Source: Capitulum mitella (Eukaryota > Arthropoda > Thecostraca > Pollicipedomorpha > Pollicipedidae). Taken from it: a stretch of DNA of 64,000 nt. Positions 57,545 to 64,000 of this stretch are shown here, piece by piece (positions within the stretch are counted from its first letter, which is position 1; every line of letters begins with the position of its first letter). The stretch is taken from the NCBI GenBank assembly GCA_030062745.1, contig CP099842.1:2728001-2792000 (forward strand), read 5' to 3'. The notes beneath the pieces are model-generated. The model saw nothing but the letters and a program-made list of their open reading frames with translations. It was not told the origin of the DNA and made no database searches. Position numbers and translations under genes: made by a program.

Positions 57545-58195
57545 ACTGAAGTTCCGGGCGAAAATCGGTGCGCAGCCATCGAAAGACAACAAATATTTTC
57601 CGAGCTGGAAAGACCCAGCATTTATAAAATCTATATTTCATGTTTCGAGAAAGGTATCACCTGAAATTTGGGATGTTTGACGGAAAATGCAAGATGGATT
57701 GTTGTTAAGGTTTGTCGGTGCAAAACTGATATGATATAATAGTTGGCCTCTGCAAGGGTAATCTACAGTCATTATAAAACAAAGTCTTTTTACCGACAAG
57801 TGACGCGAAAGAGATTATTGAGTTATGGCTAGCCCGATGCCCAGACTGAGAGGACGTCTTATACTTGCCCTCGCAGACACGTTACCAAAACGGTCTGGAA
57901 ACATGCGCTGAAGCCAAGGCCCTGGAGTATTCCCTCCGCGAGGGTCTTGTAACAGAAGCCCTCTGAGGCCAGCCCCCAGCCGAGCCCCGACCACACCCAC
58001 TGTTCCCCCCGCCCCCCGAGAGAGGGGATCCACCGCGCGGCGGTGGCCGACGTCTGCGACAAGGCCGGACGTCGCCGGGCAAATGGACTCGGACAATTTA
58101 TGCTGAGTGGAAGACGCGTTTAAACACGGGCGCCGTCACCGGCGTCTGCCCTGAATAGCGTCCCCCGATTGGCTCGATCTAGGTCGTCCAAATAA
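57545..58195. other. Mixed stretch with a GC-rich block near 57,960-58,090
   Basis: No coding exon supported. Minus frames of 66-93 codons have no domain. Confidence 0.45.
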
Positions 58196-58199
58196 GTCA

Positions 58200-58665
58200 C
58201 GGAGGGGACCTCGCCGGCATAAACCGCGGGAACGTCATCTGCCCGCCCATTAAAACCACCGGCCTGCGCGGCCGAGCCGCGCGCTGCACGACAGCCTCGC
58301 CAGGAGTGTCCGGCCCCCGAGTAAACCGGCCGTGCTTCCCCGCCACGGCGCCGGACGTCGCTGCCGGGTCCGGCCGCCGGCCGAGCCTCCAGCCCTGTCC
58401 GGCGGCTGCGACCGGCCGCGCCGCCGCTAAGTGGAGGGTGCCGGCCGCGCTAACGCGCGCCGTCGCCGCCGCTAACTCCGATGGAGACGGATGCGGCGCG
58501 GTGACCTCGGCCGACGGCCGGCGCCGGGACCCGGCGGCTGACCGCGGTGACCCCTGGCGGCGGGCCGGCCGGCGCCGCCGCGGGAGTCGGACCGGCGGCA
58601 CCGACGCCAGGGAGCCGGAGAGGGTGTCGGAGAGGGCCGGCCGGCTGGTCAGGCGCTTGAACATG
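58200..58665. promoter_or_regulatory. Strong CpG island
   Basis: Dense CpG with GGCCGGCCGGCGCCGCCG near 58,565 and GGCCGGCCGGCTGG near 58,636. Frames on both strands are compositional. Confidence 0.4.
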
Positions 58666-58669
58666 GCTA

Positions 58670-59320
58670 GTCTTCACTGGGAGGAGATTATTAACGTCTT
58701 CTGTGCGGGAACGGTCTGACGCGACCCAGACCGGAAGAACTGGCATATAAGCTCAGCGTTTTGGACATCACTCGTGAGTGGATTTGGACGGTTATAAAAT
58801 TGTTTCGGCTAGCTTTGTTGCATCCCTGCTATTTGACCAGCTTTCCTTATGGAACAGTGAGTCCTGATCGGCATTTCAGGTTGCTGACGATGAACCCTTG
58901 TCACACCTATGCATACATGGAAAGTTGGCCCGGAAAATGTAGAAATTCCTTGTGACCTTGTCGAAGATGTATGTGCTTGCTAGCATGTGCTTGTGCGCTC
59001 GGCTTCCGTCACGTACGAATGGTTTTCCTCTCCTTGAGTATGTAAGAGGACCCTGATTACAGCATTCCTGCACGAACGTCTGAGCCGCAAGGACTTTTTA
59101 TAAATCTGGAGGCGGCATGCGAAATTCACGGCCATCTCCGATTTCGGGCAGATCTCCACATCAATTAAGTAGACCTAATCGGTGTACATGGCGCAGATTT
59201 AGACGAATCGCTGCCTTGATGGGGAGGTGCCCGGCGGTCCATCAAACGGCACGCTTTAAACGACGGCGCTCCGCCAGCTGATCCATCAGCTGAATCTGCC
59301 CCTCCCCTCCCCCGGGGGAC
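58670..59320. other. AT-richer spacer, nothing recognised
   Basis: No repeats or exons were recognised. Confidence 0.45.
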
Positions 59321-59329
59321 CGGATCGTC

Positions 59330-59530
59330 ACCTTCCCGGCCTGTGGTAATGACAGCGGGCGGCGCGGCGCAGCCTGGAATTATCGGCGCCGACGCGCCCT
59401 GCGCACGCGCCGCCGCCGACGGCGCATCTCCCGCGATCGCGCGCCGAAGACCGACAGGTCTGAGATACACGGGACGGGGCATATCGCGGCCGACCCGGCG
59501 GCGGCCCCGGCGGGAGGTGTTTGTCGAGAC
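59330..59530. promoter_or_regulatory. CpG-rich block
   Basis: GCGCCGACGCGCCCTGCGC and CGGCGGCGGCCCCGGCGGG. It lies next to the TC/AC microsatellite. Confidence 0.35.
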
Positions 59531-59611
59531 CTCGGTGGACGCCGGGGAAGGTCACCGTGGACGCGGTCTCTCGTAAGCCTGGCGTCCTTCCCTCTCTCTT
59601 CCCCCCCTCTG

Positions 59612-59615
<4 letters not shown>

Positions 59616-59672
<57 letters not shown>

Positions 59673-59680
59673 ACACACAA
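59616..59680 (+). repeat. Compound (TC)n(AC)n microsatellite
   Basis: A pure TC run to about 59,658 passes into AC repeats to about 59,680. Confidence 0.95.
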
Positions 59681-59919
59681 TGATTTCGGCCTGGCTCTAT
59701 GTCACCCACCTGTCTGTGATTGGTGCCCAGTGATCTGAGCCCAGTGGTCGGGCCCAAAATCGCTTGGTGGTCTCCTGTCCTCTTGTCGTGCATTCCATCT
59801 CGCAGCCAACACCCTTATAAGCTGATTAGACCGATGTCTGCCATGTTTCCAGCGGCAGATATCCTCATGCCGTACCTCCCTGCCCGAGATCCTCCGATCT
59901 GGCCTTCTTCGGCGCATGA

Positions 59920-60300
59920 CGCCCCAATGTTATCGCTTTATGAGTAACGCCCGAGCCTCCCAGCTCGCGAGCCGCGCTGCACCGACCGGCCGGGCTCGAA
60001 ATTGGCCCCACAAACGTCGGCCGTCGCCTCGCGGCGCCTGGCCGCTCCTCGCCTGTCAGCGCCCCCCAGCTCGCGGTCCGGCCAGTGCCAGACAATGGCC
60101 GCCGTCAGCTGTCGTCTGGTGACCGCACCCCCCAGCCGGCGATCTGACCTGCCTCTGCTGGTGAGGGCGGACATCTCCGGCCGCTGCTGGCTCCACGGCC
60201 GGCCGGCGGATCTCCTCTCCACGCCGGGAGCTGGCCGGGCCGCTGATCCGGGGGGGGGGGCGGGAGGGGCGATCACCTGCGTTCCGCTAATGGCATCTGC
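59920..60300. promoter_or_regulatory. CpG island with GGCCGGCCGGCGG
   Basis: CpG-dense block with a G-run near 60,250. It is followed by AT-rich sequence with a GTAATTACAGG homeodomain palindrome near 60,495. Confidence 0.35.
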
Positions 60301-60859
60301 TAAATCTCTCAGGCGAATGGCAGCGGCGGGCGAGCTAGATTGAGGCACCTGCCAGTCGGGAAACAAAGAGCGTGCCTGAGGAGGACGCGCCGCCGGGCCA
60401 CCGGGAGGACATCAGGGGATTCCGCCCCAGATGCGACCACTCCTCCTCGATGGCTATCTTTAGTGTAAATTACTTTTAAATCTTCCCGGTGATGTAATTA
60501 CAGGCTGATGCCCCAAGATGCTGTGATAATCTCGTGTTTATTACAGGGGAAAGTGCGAAGCGTACGGGGATAAGTAGGTGTCATGGCGGTGATCCATCAC
60601 GACGCTCTGGCGTGAGCCGGCCGTCTGGTGAACTCTGTACCCCCCAACCCCCATCTCCCCGCTCTGCCGTTCCCGTGACGAGGCGACACGGGGTCACCTT
60701 CCGTCCCAGTATCGTTTCGGGGCATTTAAAGGTCCGTGGCTCCTCGGTGATTTCGCTCCTGTCGTCCGATCAGGAAATGGTTGAAACTGGGACCGAGGAA
60801 GTCCATTTCGGAGGGATGGGTAACAGGGATCACCGTCTCCATATTCATAAAGCCCAGCG

Positions 60860-61070
60860 CCGTGCACCGTCACGGCCAGGGCCGTCCCCAGCTACCTCGA
60901 GCGGGTCCGTCCCCAGCTGCCGTGAGTCAGCCCGACCCCACGTGTCTAGCGCGGGCCCGTCCCCAGCCCTAACGATCTGGCCCGCCCCACGCATCACGAA
61001 CGGACCCGCCCCGCCTCCACGACCGGCTTCGTCCCAGTCGTCACGAGCCGCCTCGTCCTCACGCGTCACA
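60860..61070 (+). repeat. Degenerate ~22-30 bp GC minisatellite
   Basis: Recurrent GGGCCCGTCCCCAGC / GGTCCGTCCCCAGCTGCC / GGACCCGCCCC words separated by CACGA-type spacers, six or so diverged units. Confidence 0.55.
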
Positions 61071-61124
61071 ATTAGTCCTCTCCCAGGGCCGCGGCATTCA
61101 TGGTGTGCTCGTCAATGGCGCGTC

Positions 61125-61195
61125 GGCCGACGTGCCGCTGCCAGATGGAGAAAAGCCGGCTGGCGTCCGGCTGCCAGATGAATAAAAGCCCGGAC
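61125..61195 (+). repeat. 34-bp direct duplication
   Basis: GCTGCCAGATGGAGAAAAGC and GCTGCCAGATGAATAAAAGC are repeated 34 bases apart, each followed by CCGGcCGG-like sequence. Confidence 0.7.
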
Positions 61196-61199
61196 GGCC

Positions 61200-61455
61200 T
61201 GCGCATTCCTCCACTCCGGAAACTATGCGGCGCGCATCGAAGGGTCGACGTTTGACGCGCACCTGTCAGTGCGCCGGCGCATCGCCAACGCCGCGGCCGC
61301 GCCGTGTACGCCGCGGACGACGCGCCGCGCCAAACAGGACGCGGTTTCGATTATTTCGCGGCGGGCAGCCGGACGCCCCGGTGAAGGCTGGCTCCGCCGC
61401 GCCGGTCAGCGGGCACTGGCCTGGCCGCCGCGTCCGGCGGCTCGGTGACTGACGT
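61200..61455. promoter_or_regulatory. CpG island
   Basis: GCGGCCGCGCCGTGTACGCC and CTGGCCGCCGCGTCCGGC. No exon. Confidence 0.35.
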
Positions 61456-61459
61456 GTTT

Positions 61460-62215
61460 GCCCATAGCGCCTGAACCGCGTCGGAGCAATCAGTCTGGAA
61501 CGAGTCGAGCGGGTGGCGGCAGAAAACCCGTTGGCGTGTGTGGTACCAGCCCGACGACAGCCCTTTGTGTGGGATTTTTACGGACGTTGCGGTGGAGTAA
61601 AATCTCGCAGCTTGATGTACGGAGGTCTGTCAGCACTGGGACAGTCGGAATACGGCGAGTTATACTTCGCTCAACGGAGAGTGGGCGTAAATTTCACGTT
61701 GTTTTGATGGTAAGGCGCAAGACGCAGCTCTGCGAAATAGAATAAAACGAGTCGACGTGCTTAGATTTGCATATGTTACGTGCATGGGAAAGGTCCATCG
61801 CCAAGACAGCGTTCCAAAATATTCTGAAGACAATGAATATCACTTCTGATTGGTTATGGCTCCGCCAATGCTGGTGGCTACAAAGTTTTTTTGTTTTTGT
61901 TGGTCAGTTAAGTCATTTCCAGGAGGGATCATGCGCGATCCACTCAGCTCTTACCAATGTCTCTGAAATGCTGTATCCATGGGTTCCTGAAAGCAAGGTA
62001 ATATGTTTAACGTCATGATAACCGTCTCCGCCGGAATGCTTTTACAAAAAGCCCACACTTGAACCGGAGACCCGCCCGATATCGCTAATCGCCTGTGTGG
62101 TAATCGAACCCGAAGAAGACGTCGCCAAACTCGTCGACAATTAGACACTTAGGACGCTCATCGGTCGCGATCCTGTCGACCTGTCTCTGATACGGCCCCA
62201 TTTAAAAGCATTCAA
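61460..62215. other. AT-richer spacer, nothing recognised
   Basis: A 95-codon plus frame (61458-61745) has no domain. A tRNA B-box-like word on the minus strand near 62,105 was examined and rejected. Confidence 0.45.
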
Positions 62216-62219
62216 ATCA

Positions 62220-62600
62220 GTCTAGCGCTGGGCGGCGGCGCGCGCCGCGATAGCCCGACCGGTCCGGCGCGCGCCACGCGCCGCCGGCCGCATCGCGCGA
62301 TCTGGCGTGCGCGCGCCGGAACCGGCGCAGGCGCGCCGCGCTCGTCTCATTAGCGCGCCGACTGGCGGGGACGCGGATTCCTGGCCGCGGCCGGCTAACG
62401 ATTCACTCCGCCCGGACGGCGCGGACGTCCGATCGGGGCAGGTGGGAATCCTATCAGCCATCTGGGCGTCCCGCCGCCGGCGACAGCTGATTGGATTCGG
62501 GATCTGGCCGCCGGCCGCGGCCACGCGGTCTTGGCCGCGATTTTAATGTGCTTGAGCAGAAGCCGGCGCTCGAGTCTGGGCCGGGCATACCGGCTGTCAG
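62220..62600. promoter_or_regulatory. CpG island
   Basis: Rich in GCGCGCCGCG and CCGGCCGC words. Compositional open frames only. Confidence 0.4.
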
Positions 62601-62829
62601 CGACTTTCGAGGCTCTTGAATTACCTCAAACACTGGACGCGGTGACGAACCCACATGATGCGCATGCTGTGAAGCCGATGAATGTCGTACATCGGTTATA
62701 TGTTCTTATTTTCGGAACAAGACGCTCAAAGAGTAAGTCAAGGCGCCAGAAATCAGACGACGCAGCGAATGAAACGGATCCGAGACCACTCGGGGAGCTC
62801 ATCAAAAGAGAGCGCGCATCCGCAGCGTG

Positions 62830-63180
62830 AATCGCTTTCCTCGATTCCGTCCGGTCCGGCCCGGCCCGGCGTCGTAAAGTCTGGCTCCAATCTGCCGCCG
62901 TGCGCCTCGCGGCACACACTGCTCAGCGCGCGCCGCTCGCCGATAGAAAACAATCTCCAATCTCGGCGGGGGCAGAGCTAATGGCCGGACGGTACCGCTC
63001 CGGCCGCGCTCGACTGCATAATGGCATCGGCCGCCGGCGGCGCCCCGGCCGGCCGGCTACCTGAATTAGCGCCCTCAAGGCTGGCGGCGTCAGAGCCGCG
63101 GCCGGCGGCCGACAGGCGGAGAGACGCCCCGGCCGCGGCGGCACTCACGGGCCGCACGCAGGAGAGCAGGGGAGTACATG
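62830..63180. promoter_or_regulatory. CpG island with GGCCGGCCGGC
   Basis: CCGGCCCGGCCCGGC (62,860) and CCCCGGCCGGCCGGC (63,045). The last strong island in the window. Confidence 0.4.
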
Positions 63181-63325
63181 GGGGAGACGAGGAGAGCAGC
63201 GTCTCAACAAAACGCCAGCGACACCGTCTACCCCAGGACGATCCGAAGAAAACGGGCGTGACGTATCGTCTGCAGAGTTTACCCGGTCGACTCGCTGTCC
63301 GTGGCCATTCAGGAAGACATCAGCC

Positions 63326-63415
63326 TCAAAACAGCGCTCCCCTGGCAATCAAGAGCTTCGTTAAATAACCCGACAACCAAGCACCCAATAATCAATCAAA
63401 ACAGCACTCCCCGGA
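63326..63415 (+). repeat. ~20-bp direct repeat around a Pbx/Hox-like site
   Basis: TCAAAACAGCGCTCCCCTGG at 63326-63345 recurs as TCAAAACAGCACTCCCCGG at 63397-63415. ATAATCAATCA lies directly before the second copy. It resembles a regulatory element. Confidence 0.6.
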
Positions 63416-63419
63416 TGAA

Positions 63420-64000
63420 GTTTACGTGCCGACAGCACCATCGCTTTCGCCCAGGCGTCCAGTCTCATGGCAACAGGCTAAGAATGAGCCTTTTTAGCCA
63501 CACCGCGCTGGTGGCGCGCCTTCATCTGCATGCACACGCGGCCACGCATGCACACTACCAGCACCGAGCGCAGCGGCGTGCGCTGATAATCATCTGCATA
63601 GTCACCCGTCAGCCAGCCCTGACAGCGCTCGCAGGCGTCGGGTCTTCACGCATTCCAAGCGATTCGCCGGAGCGACTTTAATGTGAGCCCGGCTAGCGTC
63701 GAGGGCGCATATCAGCCCTCAAACGAGGACAGAGCTATACAACTGTCCACAGCTAAAGCCGAGGGAGAAAAAACTACCTTCTTAAAAAAGGAACAAGCTG
63801 AGATAGCGACCAATCCCAGCAGTTCCTGCGCACAAAAAAAAACTTAATCAGAGATACATGTCACGATTGCACTCAGCGGGCCTTAACACTTCGACGGTCT
63901 GCGATAAGATGATTGTCATGGTTTTTACGTCCCTGCCAATTATTCTCCTGATTTGACATGGAAAGGCGTCGCCATTTTTGCAAAATATGCATACATTAGC
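63420..64000. other. Right-end stretch, nothing recognised
   Basis: CATGCACACGCGGCCACGCATGCACAC-like CA/CG alternation occurs near 63,530. Otherwise no gene or repeat. Confidence 0.45.

Noticed and set aside
62040-62115. Possible tRNA gene on the minus strand (GGGTTCGATTACC B-box)
   Set aside because: No matching A-box at the right distance and no cloverleaf pairing of T-arm or acceptor stem.
1-64000. Retroviral, LTR or other capsid-bearing elements
   Set aside because: I looked for paired long terminal repeats and for protease, reverse-transcriptase, integrase or capsid motifs and saw none that could be supported.

Overview
This window looks like nuclear DNA of an animal, most likely an invertebrate. 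The signs are one clearly spliced gene with GT-AG introns and a poly(A) signal, very low coding density, many short terminal-inverted-repeat elements, microsatellites and minisatellites, and no bacterial-style operons. I could not fix the species or phylum from sequence alone. Most long open frames lie in GC-rich or tandemly repeated DNA and are not genes.

Layout. Bases 1 to about 29,000 are mostly AT-rich and rich in transposon remains. They hold an AT/GA microsatellite cluster framed by a perfect 20-bp inverted repeat (4.6 kb), two arrays of one degenerate ~22-bp minisatellite (5.0 and 7.2-7.8 kb), a TTAA-bounded element (9.3-10.6 kb), a decayed copy (11.6-12.7 kb) of a second, intact TTAA-bounded element (20.3-21.5 kb), and three families of short MITE-like repeats, each with at least two copies in the window.

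The one confident gene lies on the minus strand at 13,371-15,454. Three coding exons join in frame into a 379-residue protein: an Arg/Ser-rich N-terminus, a long charged helical (coiled-coil-like) middle, and two hydrophobic segments near the C-terminus. I do not recognise the family. A GC-rich patch with a splice donor about 2 kb upstream (17.2-17.7 kb) may be its promoter and first untranslated exon.

From about 29 kb to the right end the character changes. CpG-rich islands, many with GGCCGGCC-type palindromes, recur every 1-3 kb and alternate with AT-richer stretches. Several carry factor-site-like motifs: paired CRE palindromes, a CCAAT/E2F/CRE cluster at 37.6 kb, a POU octamer at 26.35 kb and a 20-bp direct repeat at 63.3-63.4 kb. 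Several minisatellites lie here (12, 33 and 71 bp units). A decayed fragment resembling a Harbinger (PIF/HARBI1-type) transposase sits at 47.3-47.7 kb. No spliced protein gene could be supported in this right half. It reads as a large intergenic or intronic regulatory region, but that is inference. No tRNA, rRNA, CRISPR array or recognisable retroviral/LTR element was found.
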